From an uncultured Saprospiraceae bacterium (GTDB taxonomy: Bacteria > Bacteroidota > Bacteroidia > Chitinophagales > Saprospiraceae), in NCBI GenBank assembly GCA_937942435.1, contig CALDEM010000016.1:62001-126000 (forward strand): DNA of 64,000 nt, read 5' to 3'. Positions 42,579-51,325 of the stretch are shown piece by piece. Under the pieces are notes generated by a model. It saw only the letters and a list, made by a program, of their open reading frames with translations. It made no database searches and was not told where the DNA came from. A program made the translations under genes and the position numbers. Position 1 is the stretch's first letter; each line of letters begins with the position of its first letter.

Positions 42579-43460
42579 TTAGTTATATATCTGCCCCTTG
42601 GCAGCTATGATGGTGTTCATGATCAAGGAAGTTACGGTCATTGGGCCTACTCCACCTGGGACTGGGGTCATATAAGATGCTTTCTCAGATACGCCCAAGA
42701 AGTCGACATCACCTACCAATCGATAACCTCGTTTTCTAGAGTCGTCGTCTACTCGATTGATACCAACATCTATAACTACAGCTCCTTCTTTGATCATATC
42801 TGCTGTGATATAGTTTGCTCGTCCGATGGCAGCTATAACGATATCTGCAGCTCTAATCTCACTAACCGTATCTTTTGTTCTGCTGTGTACGATCGTCACT
42901 GTACAGTTACCAGTTTTTCGCTTCTGCGCCATTAATATAGACATGGGCATACCTACAATATTACTTCTTCCTACAACCACACACTTTTTACCTGAGGTCT
43001 CGATACCATACTCTTCAAGCATAACCAAAATGCCTTGCGGTGTCGCAGGTAGATAGGCTGGTAACCCAAGTGTCATACGCCCAAAGTTCATAGGATGAAA
43101 TCCATCTACATCTTTCTTTGGATCGATCGCCAGGTTTACTTTCTCGGCATCTATATGATCAGGTAGTGGCAGTTGGATGATAAAGCCATCGACAGAAGGA
43201 TCATCATTGAGATCTTGCACGATGGCTAGTAGCTCTCCCTCTGTTATAGAGTCATCCTTCTTGATCAGTGTTGACTCGAAGCCAACATCATCACAATATC
43301 TCACCTTGTTACGCACATAAGATTGGCTGCCAGGATTATCTCCAACCAATACTGCCGCAAGGTGAGGGACTTTCATTCCACTACTCTTCATAGCATCAAC
43401 CTCTTCCTTTATTTTGGTTTTCATTTTAGTTGCCAGAGCCTTACCATCTATTAATTGCAT
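42579..43460 (-). CDS. folD: Methylenetetrahydrofolate dehydrogenase/cyclohydrolase FolD
   Basis: A 293-residue bifunctional enzyme. AVLVGDNPGSQSYVRNK (Tyr-Lys dyad region), FIIQLPLPDHID, DGFHPMNFGRM, ATPQGILVMLEEY, VVGRSNIVGMPMS (NADP site) and MTPVPGGVGPMTVTSLIMNT are all present. It interconverts methylene- and formyl-tetrahydrofolate. The ATG at 43460 is preferred to the GTG two codons upstream. Confidence 0.97.
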   Translation of the reverse strand: MQLIDGKALATKMKTKIKEEVDAMKSSGMKVPHLAAVLVGDNPGSQSYVRNKVRYCDDVGFESTLIKKDDSITEGELLAIVQDLNDDPSVDGFIIQLPLPDHIDAEKVNLAIDPKKDVDGFHPMNFGRMTLGLPAYLPATPQGILVMLEEYGIETSGKKCVVVGRSNIVGMPMSILMAQKRKTGNCTVTIVHSRTKDTVSEIRAADIVIAAIGRANYITADMIKEGAVVIDVGINRVDDDSRKRGYRLVGDVDFLGVSEKASYMTPVPGGVGPMTVTSLIMNTIIAAKGQIYN

Positions 43461-43540
43461 AACCACTTATTGTATGACTACAAATATCTACTTTTACCTC
43501 TGTACAACCATTCATATTGTAATTTTTCCCAATATTATTT

Positions 43541-44554
43541 ATGCAGTTACTCAGGCGTTTAGTTTTCTTATTGCCGATAGTCCTATTCTGCTCTTGTCAC
43601 AATGGCTCTTCTCAAACAACTGAGAGTCAACTGACCATAGCTTTTGGCTCTTGTAACCAGCATTGGAATAAATCACAACCTATATGGCAAGAAGTCGTCA
43701 AAAACGATCCCGACCTATGGATATGGTTGGGCGATATCATCTATGCTGACACTGATGATATGTCTGAGATGAAAGAGGATTATGATACTCAAAAGTCTCA
43801 TTCAGATTACAATATCCTAGCTGCCGGTACAGATATAATAGGCATATGGGATGATCATGACTACGGTACTAACGACGGTGGCAAGAACTATAGTCAGAAA
43901 GATCGAAGTAGAGATTTGCTTTTTAATTTTTTAGATGTGCCACAAGAAAGTCCTGATAGAGAGCATGATGGTGCATATCAGACCTATACTTACACAAATA
44001 ATGATTTAGTCACAAAAGTGATACTGCTTGATGTAAGATACTTCAGAGATGACGTTGGCTCAGATGGTACTATACTTGGTGAAGAGCAATGGTCTTGGCT
44101 AATTTCTAATCTTGAAAATAGTCATGCAGATGTCCATATTATCGGCGGAGGCATCCAGTTTCTTCCAGAAGATCATAGATTTGAAAAGTGGGCTAACTTT
44201 CCACAGGAACGTCAACGCCTCATCGGCATCATCGATAGACTTAATGTCTCCCATCCTATATTGTTAAGTGGTGATCGTCATCTTGCCGAGATGTCTCTTA
44301 TCCATGCTGGAGACTCGGCCAAACCCATTCTCGAAATCACATCCAGTGGACTGACACATTCTTATAGAAAGTTTAAAAGTGAAGAAAACCGACATCGGAT
44401 AGGGCGAGTGATACCAACTAAGAACTTCGGTATTTTGAAAATTGAAAAGAACAACGGCCATGTCTCTTTTGAGGCCGAACTCAGAGATGATAAGAACAAC
44501 TTACAATATTCGATAAGCGGTAACGAGTTACCTTCTCTTAAAAAATCAAAATAG
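43541..44554 (+). CDS. PhoD-like alkaline phosphatase/phosphodiesterase lipoprotein
   Basis: A 337-residue lipoprotein (lipobox LFCSC) of the PhoD-like metallophosphatase family. IAFGSCNQ, WIWLGDIIYAD, GIWDDHDYGTNDGG, LLDVRYFRDD and LLSGDRHLAEMS hold the metal ligands. It would hydrolyse phosphate mono- or diesters outside the cytoplasm. The Gfo/Idh/MocA gene starts 4 bases later, so the two may be one operon. Confidence 0.92.
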   Translation: MQLLRRLVFLLPIVLFCSCHNGSSQTTESQLTIAFGSCNQHWNKSQPIWQEVVKNDPDLWIWLGDIIYADTDDMSEMKEDYDTQKSHSDYNILAAGTDIIGIWDDHDYGTNDGGKNYSQKDRSRDLLFNFLDVPQESPDREHDGAYQTYTYTNNDLVTKVILLDVRYFRDDVGSDGTILGEEQWSWLISNLENSHADVHIIGGGIQFLPEDHRFEKWANFPQERQRLIGIIDRLNVSHPILLSGDRHLAEMSLIHAGDSAKPILEITSSGLTHSYRKFKSEENRHRIGRVIPTKNFGILKIEKNNGHVSFEAELRDDKNNLQYSISGNELPSLKKSK

Positions 44555-44558
44555 ACTT

Positions 44559-45497
44559 ATGAACTGGGGATTTGCTGGTTATGGTAGAATAGCGCGAAAG
44601 TTTGAAGAAGGCCTAAATCATATAGGTCATGATATCGTCGCTATCGCATCTCGGTCAGGCGCATCAGATATCAATAACAGCATCGCATCATATGACAACT
44701 ATGAAGATCTCATGAACGATCCAAATGTTGATATCGTCTATGTGAACACTACTCATAATACGCACGCTAAGCTTACTATCGCAGCACTCAATGCAGGGAA
44801 ACATGTCCTATGTGAAAAACCATTGGCAACATCTGCTCAAGATGTAAAAGAGATGATTAGTGTAGCAAGAGCTAATGAGAGATTTCTAATGGAAGCTATA
44901 TGGTCACGATATCTACCAGGTTATCAGAAAGCCATGAAGTTGATCAAGAGCGGAGTGATCGGAGATATCCTTCATATCAATGCCAACTTTGGTTTCAGAA
45001 TGGATCCCGGTGCGCCTAAAAAAAGACTCATAGACCCAAAGTTGGCCGCAGGAGCTATCTGGGATGTCGGTATATATCCCATCAGTCTGGCACAAGATAT
45101 ATTTGTTGACGACCCAGTATCTATGCATGTGGATGCGCAGCTCTCTGAGATGAATGTTGAAGATCGATGCGCCATTCAATTATCATATGATAGTGACCGC
45201 TTTGCCCAGCTTACTTGTGCTATCAACCTAAACACAGTAAATGACGCCGTCATCACTGGGACCAAAGGACACATGATCATGAAAGACTTTTGGAAATGCG
45301 AAAGGTTTATCCTCATTGCTAGTGATGAAGAAAGTGAGCATCACTACCCGATGGAGTCCACTGGTCTTTGTCATGAAGCGATAGCATGCAAAGACTTAAT
45401 CGAGGCAGGACAAGTACAATCCCCATTAATCAGTTGGGATCACTCTACCCAACTGGCTAAGATCATGGATAAGGCTATAAATATGGCTCGAGATTAA
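44559..45497 (+). CDS. Gfo/Idh/MocA-family oxidoreductase
   Basis: A 312-residue NAD(P)-dependent oxidoreductase. GFAGYGRIARKFEEGL is the nucleotide-binding loop, HVLCEKPLATSAQDV carries the catalytic Lys, MEAIWSRYLPGYQ and WDVGIYPISLAQDI are later signatures. Substrates are usually sugars or cyclitols; not assignable here. It lies 4 bases after the PhoD-like gene. Confidence 0.93.
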   Translation: MNWGFAGYGRIARKFEEGLNHIGHDIVAIASRSGASDINNSIASYDNYEDLMNDPNVDIVYVNTTHNTHAKLTIAALNAGKHVLCEKPLATSAQDVKEMISVARANERFLMEAIWSRYLPGYQKAMKLIKSGVIGDILHINANFGFRMDPGAPKKRLIDPKLAAGAIWDVGIYPISLAQDIFVDDPVSMHVDAQLSEMNVEDRCAIQLSYDSDRFAQLTCAINLNTVNDAVITGTKGHMIMKDFWKCERFILIASDEESEHHYPMESTGLCHEAIACKDLIEAGQVQSPLISWDHSTQLAKIMDKAINMARD

Positions 45498-45531
45498 AAT
45501 AGTGTAGTATCATTGCACTCCAATTCAAGAG

Positions 45532-45693
45532 GTGAATGATACAACGGTAATCATGCTTAATAGGGAATCCGGTGAGAATCCGGAGCAGTCCCCGCTGCTG
45601 TAAGCTCCTCAAATGGACTATCTATCTACTGCCACTGTCTAAATTATAGATGGGAAGGCCAGATAGTCCGGAGTAAGCCAGAAGACCTGCCTA
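45532..45693 (+). promoter_or_regulatory. Cobalamin (AdoCbl-type) riboswitch
   Basis: The aptamer hallmarks are plain: the core GGGAATCCGGTGAGAATCCGG (45563 onward) with GCAGTCCCCGCTGCTGTAAG, a variable arm (about 45605-45670) and the B12 box AAGCCAGAAGACCTGCC (45675-45691). It precedes the BtuB-like receptor on the same strand with about 95 bases between. B12 binding should lower receptor expression. GGAGGAAGG (45732-45740) followed by the four-codon frame ATG-CTT-CTG-TAA (45742-45753) lies between riboswitch and gene. Confidence 0.95.
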
Positions 45694-45785
45694 TTGATAT
45701 TTGTCCCGTTAGGGAGATAGAATCACACTTCGGAGGAAGGTATGCTTCTGTAACCACTGTGCACTTGCACATAATCATACAATAC

Positions 45786-47663
45786 ATGTTTTCAAAACTT
45801 TGGACCATTGCTTTGGCCATGATGCCAATAGCCTTTATGAATGCCCAAGAGTCTGACACGACTGACTCTTTATCGGGCGAACTCATTATCACCCATTCTC
45901 GCATCCCTGTTTCGATTAAGTCTGGATACAAACCAGTTATTGTCATAGATCAGGAAGAGATCCGTCGAGAAGTCACGGATGACTTAAGTATACTCTTGGA
46001 TCGACAAGTTGGCCTTAACGTCGTTAGTGCCTTGAGCAATCCAGCTAAAGACAAAAGCATCTTCTTACAAGGTGCATCAGGAGAGTTCACCTTGATCTTA
46101 ATCGATGGTGTTCCACTTACTGACCCGAGTGGCATCGGTGGGACTTTTGATATCAGGAGTATCAGTCTGTCTCAGATCGACAAAATAGAGATACTAAAAG
46201 GAGGTCAGTCTACGCTTTATGGTTCAGATGCAATCGCTGGTGTCATCAACTTGATCACCAAATCCAGCTATCAAGACGAAATAAAGGGTCAAATAAATGC
46301 TTCTATAGGCTCGTATTCGACCTACAACGTAGGAGCAAACCTAAATATACCGCTCTCGTCAAGAGTTAATGTCGGTGTCGATGGGTCTTTTGCAGGCTCT
46401 GACGGTATCTCAGAAGCACTGGATGAGAACAATGATGGTTTTGACAAAGATGGTTTTAATCGCACGGCTTTCTCTGCGAATGTTGATTGGAAGCTATCCG
46501 ATCAAATTACAATCAATCCTTTTTTAAGATCGTCATCTTTTGATGGAGATTTTGACGGTGGCTCGTTCACTGATTCTGAAGATACTTATACTACAGATTG
46601 GTTGCAAACTGGGCTTTTCGCCAAATATCAATCCAATAAGACGACAATTAACGCGACTTATTCCTTCAATAAAACGGATCGAACATTTGATACTTCATTT
46701 GGCATATCTGACTTCAATGGGAGGTTTAGCAACATAGATATTTATGGTCATACGCCTCTGAGTGATCAACTTGATTTTACCTTTGGCATCAATCAGCAGA
46801 GCTTTAAAACGGTAGAAGAAGATCCTAATATAGATGATGCTGATGCCAATATCTTTAGTCCTTATGCCTCACTCGCCTTTAGACCCTCTCTAAGCACATT
46901 ATTAGAGTTAGGAGTGCGGTTTAACAACCATTCTGACTATGGAAGTAACTTCAATTACTCTCTTGGAGCAAGTAACTGGTTAAGCGAGAACGTTAAGATC
47001 TTTGCTTACTGGGCCACATCATTTAAGTCTCCCAACCTTTTTCAACTCTTTGGGCAATTTGGCGCAAATCCTGATCTTAACCCCCAAACAGGTCAAACGC
47101 TCAATGCTGGACTTTCATTCAAAGATGCTGGACCGTTTGATTTAATCGATCTCTCAGTATTTGATAGATCAGTAGACAACTTGATCATTTTTGATTTTAA
47201 TGATGGGTTTCAGAACATACCCAGTCAGCATGATCAAGGACTTGAGATTAGCCTATCATCATCTAGCAAACAAGTACAGTTCGGCTTGTCTTATGCATAT
47301 CTTTTTGGTGAGCTCGATGACCTAACTGGGAGTGATCCAGTTGAGAATTTAATCAGGAGGCCTAAGCACCGAATAAACACTTCGATAGGATACAAATATC
47401 GAAACAATAACCAGATACGCTTCTCAATGAAATACGCTGGAGAAAGAGAAGATGCCTTCTTCAATACTACAACCTTTTCTACAGATATGGTCACATTAGA
47501 GTCGTACTGGATCGGTAATTTATATGGGGATTATACATTGGAAAGCCCTAATGTCACTTTTTATGGAGAAGTTAAAAATCTCTTTGATACAGACTTTCAG
47601 GAGGTAGCTGGCTTTAGTACACTCGGTAGAAATATTAATGTAGGCCTTCGGTTGAACTTTTAG
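45786..47663 (+). CDS. TonB-dependent receptor, BtuB-like (vitamin B12)
   Basis: An outer-membrane receptor of about 625 residues with signal peptide (IALAMMPIAFMNAQ), a plug domain and a 22-strand barrel ending in NVGLRLNF. In the plug are ILLDRQVGLNVV, ILIDGVPLTDPSG, IEILKGGQSTLYGSDAIAGVINL. The short form without carboxypeptidase-like domain, plus the riboswitch directly upstream, points to cobalamin or cobinamide import across the outer membrane. The inner-membrane BtuCDF is not in this window. ATG 45786 gives the proper signal peptide; a GTG at 45759 is in frame. Confidence 0.94.
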   Translation: MFSKLWTIALAMMPIAFMNAQESDTTDSLSGELIITHSRIPVSIKSGYKPVIVIDQEEIRREVTDDLSILLDRQVGLNVVSALSNPAKDKSIFLQGASGEFTLILIDGVPLTDPSGIGGTFDIRSISLSQIDKIEILKGGQSTLYGSDAIAGVINLITKSSYQDEIKGQINASIGSYSTYNVGANLNIPLSSRVNVGVDGSFAGSDGISEALDENNDGFDKDGFNRTAFSANVDWKLSDQITINPFLRSSSFDGDFDGGSFTDSEDTYTTDWLQTGLFAKYQSNKTTINATYSFNKTDRTFDTSFGISDFNGRFSNIDIYGHTPLSDQLDFTFGINQQSFKTVEEDPNIDDADANIFSPYASLAFRPSLSTLLELGVRFNNHSDYGSNFNYSLGASNWLSENVKIFAYWATSFKSPNLFQLFGQFGANPDLNPQTGQTLNAGLSFKDAGPFDLIDLSVFDRSVDNLIIFDFNDGFQNIPSQHDQGLEISLSSSSKQVQFGLSYAYLFGELDDLTGSDPVENLIRRPKHRINTSIGYKYRNNNQIRFSMKYAGEREDAFFNTTTFSTDMVTLESYWIGNLYGDYTLESPNVTFYGEVKNLFDTDFQEVAGFSTLGRNINVGLRLNF

Positions 47664-47724
47664 ATTTCTCCAAAGTATGTGTCATATATGAGTCTTTGTC
47701 ATATATTGGATAAAAACTACGAAT

Positions 47725-49167
47725 ATGGCACGTACTTCTATTATAATGATCTTCTTCTTGTCTGGGGTCTTTTCTGGCATAGCTCAGGAGGTAGATCTAG
47801 ACAAAGAGAAAATCATAGCTTCCGTAGAAGCACATAAAGAAAGTTTAATTGACATTAGTGATGAGATATGGGCACTTGCCGAAACGGCCTTTGAAGAATC
47901 TAAAAGTTCTGAACTTTTGGCTTCTTATGCAGAGCAGCAGGGCTTTTCTGTAGAAAGAGGGGTTGGAGAGATGCCTACGGCATTCATAGCAACTTACGGA
48001 TCCGGATCACCTATTGTCGGTATCCTTGGAGAGTTTGATGCATTACCCGGTTTATCCCAGAAGGCAGAGCCTACTCGCAATCCTCTTAATGATGGTCATG
48101 CTGGTCATGGTTGTGGTCACAACTTGTTTGGCGCTGGAAGTCTTGGAGCCGCAATTGCGGTAAAGGAATTGATGGACCAAGGCAAAATAAAGGGAACGAT
48201 CAAGTTCTTTGGGACGCCAGCAGAGGAGAAGTATTTTGGTAAGTTGTACTTCGCTAGAGCAGGGCTTTTTGACGATTTGGATGTATGTCTTGATTGGCAC
48301 CCCAGTGCACAAACAAAAGCGGAAGTACAAAGCTCATTGGCACTTGTGGACTTTGTTGTTGAGTTCAAAGGGCAAGCCGCTCATGCTGCATTAGACCCAT
48401 GGAATGGAAGAAGTGCCACAGACGCAATGGAGCTCTATGCTCACGGTATCAATGCGCTGAGAGAACATGTAAAGCCCACTGTGCGCATACATTACCATAT
48501 GATGCAAGCGGGTGATGTCGTTAATGTGGTCGGAGACTACGCCAAGATATGGGTGCGCGTCAGAGACACTAAGCGCGATGGCATGCTCAAAGTATATAAT
48601 CGAATCAAAGAGATGGCAAATGGGGCTGCTATCATGGCAGATGTCGACTATGACATAAGCTTAGTGTCTGGACTTCATGAGGTACTAGTCAATCGCGCAG
48701 GGGGCAAAGCCCTACTTAAGAACCTTGAGTCACTTGGAGACATTACATACACTGAAGAAGAAACAGCATTTGCACATAAGATGCAAGAGGTTCTAAACAA
48801 ACCTCAGGTGGGTTTAGATGCAAAGATTAGGCCCCTCGAAGTAACAGTAGAACACCCCATGGGCGCATCATCAGATGTTGGAGATGTCAGTTGGGTGGTT
48901 CCTGAGATTAGACTTGGCGTAACAACGGCTCCTGTAGATACACCATGGCATTCATGGGCTGTTGTGGCTTGTGGAGGTATGTCTATAGGTCATAAAGGAC
49001 TTGTATATGCCGCCAAAGCTTTAGGCATGACTATGGTAGACCTATATAAGGATCCTGGGCTTCTGAGCGATATAAAGGCAGAGTTTAAAGAACGTAAAGG
49101 TGATAACGTTTATACGCCAATGTTGCCGGACGGACCGCCACCGATCCCAACAAGTGCTCAAGAATAA
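47725..49167 (+). CDS. M20-family amidohydrolase (AbgB-like), exported
   Basis: A 480-residue M20D peptidase with signal peptide (IIMIFFLSGVFSGIAQ). GEFDALPGLSQ, the metal site GHGCGHNLFG, GTPAEEKYFGK, the lid-domain VEFKGQAAHAA and GASSDVGDVSW fit the AbgB (p-aminobenzoyl-glutamate hydrolase) group. It cleaves an amide bond on an acidic or acyl-amino-acid substrate in the periplasm. It starts 61 bases after the receptor and may be under the same riboswitch; a shared role is only inferred. Confidence 0.92.
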   Translation: MARTSIIMIFFLSGVFSGIAQEVDLDKEKIIASVEAHKESLIDISDEIWALAETAFEESKSSELLASYAEQQGFSVERGVGEMPTAFIATYGSGSPIVGILGEFDALPGLSQKAEPTRNPLNDGHAGHGCGHNLFGAGSLGAAIAVKELMDQGKIKGTIKFFGTPAEEKYFGKLYFARAGLFDDLDVCLDWHPSAQTKAEVQSSLALVDFVVEFKGQAAHAALDPWNGRSATDAMELYAHGINALREHVKPTVRIHYHMMQAGDVVNVVGDYAKIWVRVRDTKRDGMLKVYNRIKEMANGAAIMADVDYDISLVSGLHEVLVNRAGGKALLKNLESLGDITYTEEETAFAHKMQEVLNKPQVGLDAKIRPLEVTVEHPMGASSDVGDVSWVVPEIRLGVTTAPVDTPWHSWAVVACGGMSIGHKGLVYAAKALGMTMVDLYKDPGLLSDIKAEFKERKGDNVYTPMLPDGPPPIPTSAQE

Positions 49168-49178
49168 AAGTTTTAAAT

Positions 49179-49760
49179 ATGTCTGAAAGAATAGCCAGAC
49201 CAGGCACATGCGGATGGTGCTTAAAGTACCCCGCATATATAGCCTATCACGATGATGAATGGGGCGTACCTGATTATGAAGATCAACCATTATGGGAGAA
49301 GCTTATCCTAGATGGGGCGCAAGCAGGCTTAAGTTGGTGGACTATTCTCAATAAAAGAGAGAACTATCGAAGGGCTTTTGATCGGTTTGATCCAGAGAAA
49401 GTAGCTCGCTACAATCAGAAAAAGATAGACGCATTACTTCAAGATGCAGGTATCGTACGTAATAAACTCAAAGTGAACGCGGCTGTGACCAATGCTCAGG
49501 CTTATTTGAAGATAGTTGAGGGCGGGACTACCTTCAGTGACTACCTCTGGGACTACGTCGATGGTACGCCTAAGATAAATCGCTTTAAAACACTTGCAGA
49601 TGTTCCAGTTAAAACGCACATCAGCGACGCTATGAGTAAGCAACTCAAAAAGGATGGATTTAAGTTCGTTGGCAGCACAATTGTATATGCATTTATGCAA
49701 GCTGTGGGTATGGTTAATGATCATGTAACGGCATGTCCAAGACACAAAGAATTGTCCTAA
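49179..49760 (+). CDS. tag: DNA-3-methyladenine glycosylase I (Tag)
   Basis: A 193-residue HhH-family glycosylase that removes 3-methyladenine. The zinc site CGWC...HDDEWG at the N-terminus and the C-terminal DHVTACPRH, the substrate pocket Glu in WEKLILDGAQAGLSWWTIL and GIVRNKLKVNA match Tag. It begins 11 bases after the M20 gene. Confidence 0.97.
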   Translation: MSERIARPGTCGWCLKYPAYIAYHDDEWGVPDYEDQPLWEKLILDGAQAGLSWWTILNKRENYRRAFDRFDPEKVARYNQKKIDALLQDAGIVRNKLKVNAAVTNAQAYLKIVEGGTTFSDYLWDYVDGTPKINRFKTLADVPVKTHISDAMSKQLKKDGFKFVGSTIVYAFMQAVGMVNDHVTACPRHKELS

Positions 49761-49791
49761 GACGTATTAGACATTGTCGATATTTAAAACA

Positions 49792-49810
49792 TATTGATTT
49801 TTAATCAATA
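49792..49810 (+). terminator. AT-only hairpin after tag
   Basis: TATTGATT (49792-49799), loop TTT, AATCAATA (49803-49810) make a perfect 8-pair stem 32 bases after the tag stop. It has no GC content in the stem apart from one G and one C, and no T-run after it, so terminator function is tentative. Confidence 0.35.
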
Positions 49811-49845
49811 ATTGCTTTTCATAATTGATTGTGCAATCATAAAGA

Positions 49846-49870
49846 CCGTTAGCACCTTTGTTGCTAACGG
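49846..49870. repeat. Perfect 9-pair hairpin
   Basis: CCGTTAGCA, loop CCTTTGT, TGCTAACGG. GC-rich for its surroundings, without a following T-run. It could be a bidirectional terminator or a protein site. I tested it against integron attC features and did not accept that. Confidence 0.5.
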
Positions 49871-50219
49871 GAGGATTTTGTCAGATACTTTACATTCAAG
49901 AGGTTACATAGGTAGTTGTTTCATCATTGATAGATCAACAAAATTTTGACTATTTGTCTAAAATTAGAGCCTTGAAATATGTCACTGAATATTCTTTATC
50001 AGTAAAGTTCGATTTTAAATGCCTCTGATATTCTTAGTACCTCATTTGTCCATTGATACTATTATTCACGTGCGTACATCCGGAAATACTTACGCAACAG
50101 AATATTTATGTATGATGGTTCAATTATATTACCTCCAGCGTCTATCAACACTTTATCACAATAAGGCGGAGCTTTATACCCTATCTAACTATATCTTGAA
50201 AGCAGGCCATTCTTTTTGA

Positions 50220-50375
50220 TTCTCAAGTCCATGCTTATCCAATATCAGAGATATTCCATCACTTACTATTTATGGTTTGGGCGCAGGTATGGCAGATCCT
50301 GCTGCTAATGAAATGGCAGCAGAAGCAATGGCTAATCCAGAGATAAAATCTAAAGGCATATCATTCTACGGATAG
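50220..50375 (+). pseudogene. Short protein-like remnant or tiny ORF
   Basis: The frame open from 50220 to the stop at 50373-50375 reads IYGLGAGMADPAANEMAAEA then MANPEIKSKGISFYG. An ATG at 50289 gives 28 codons. The Ala/Glu/Met pattern and the clean stop look like a real C-terminus rather than chance, but nothing recognisable precedes it. It is probably the end of a lost gene, or a microprotein. Confidence 0.3.
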
Positions 50376-51325
50376 AATATTATCCCTTTCGATAGTAAAA
50401 CCTAATACATGTAACTCAACTAGCAAGGAGACTTTAACATCTATAAGACTTCTGAACTCATGAAGGTCACACCGAATACAAGTACATGAGAATATCTCGG
50501 ACTTAAAATCAATGCATTATTTATTAGCTAAATCTAATGCCGGATTTAGAGAAATTCGAGTTTAATGGTTTTGTGAGCAAGTCATCCTCAAAATCGACTT
50601 TAATTGACATACTGATAGATTGGCACGAGTAGTGACACAAGCATCTATATCATCCACCTCGATCGCTCCCATAACTATCAAATATATATCCCGTAATACA
50701 TGTTTTGAAATCTGCATTTAGCTGTCGATCACTTCAGTTAGCTGCATAAGCAAACCTTGTTTTTGGACATTATAGTTGCAGAGTGTAGGAACGATATGTT
50801 GACGCTGTTACGCATAACTTGACGGCGTAAGTATGAACAGAATAAGGATCAGAAAAACAAGGTTAAAATCACTTCTTTCTTCAGCCTTCATGATTCAGTT
50901 ATTTCGGTATAAGGATTTCGCATTAAAGTAGAAAGGATGCATGTGCTAAAAGAACATTTTTTAAAGTCGCGAGACACACATAAAAAGACTCTTTTAGTCT
51001 CAAAGAGATCTTTAATATGAGATCCAAGAATAGTGGTTATTAGCAGATGTTATATATCAAAATAGTGGGTAGTAACATTAGGAATGCAAGAATTACTTTG
51101 AGGAAGCGTACATACAATTAGAAGTCTAAGGATATATTTCTGATGTCTTGTTTTGCTGTTCATTGCACATCGAAAGCGGTTTATCTTATTACTGTAATTA
51201 ATAATTGATTGTACAATTGTCATTTAAATGACCTAAAAAGCGTCTAACCGAGCAAAGTTGACATCTACCTTACAACTAACTGATTATATAATTCACAATA
51301 TATAATTGATATGTCAACGATTTTT

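Larger units (their letters stand above)
49821..51220. repeat. Near-identical direct repeats flanking the gene-poor stretch
   Basis: ATAATTGATTGTGCAAT (49821-49837) recurs as ATAATTGATTGTACAAT (51201-51217), 16 of 17 identical, 1,380 bases apart. A weaker relative, ATAATTGATATG, is at 51302-51313. The pair frames most of the gene-poor stretch. The feature spans from the first to the second copy. Confidence 0.4.
49761..51325. other. 1.5 kb gene-poor region with remnant and repeats
   Basis: No full-length gene is visible in 1,565 bases, unusual for this dense segment. It holds the hairpins and direct repeats listed, a 12-base inverted repeat (AACCTTGTTTTT at 50753-50764 and AAAAACAAGGTT at 50853-50864), a nested TTACGC/GCGTAA pair (50808-50830) and a short protein-like frame ending at 50375. 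It may be a decayed insertion, or encode structured RNA. No transposase similarity is seen. Confidence 0.5.

Noticed and set aside
47680-47712. Repeated GTCATATAT before the M20 gene
   Set aside because: Only two short AT-rich copies 18 bases apart; expected by chance.
49846-49870. Hairpin considered as an integron attC site
   Set aside because: The arms do not contain the required RYYYAAC and GTTRRRY boxes, and no integrase or cassette array is present.
50019-50219. 66-codon frame in the gene-poor stretch
   Set aside because: The translation is a random-looking mix without domain or signal pattern, in AT-rich sequence where frames this long arise by chance.
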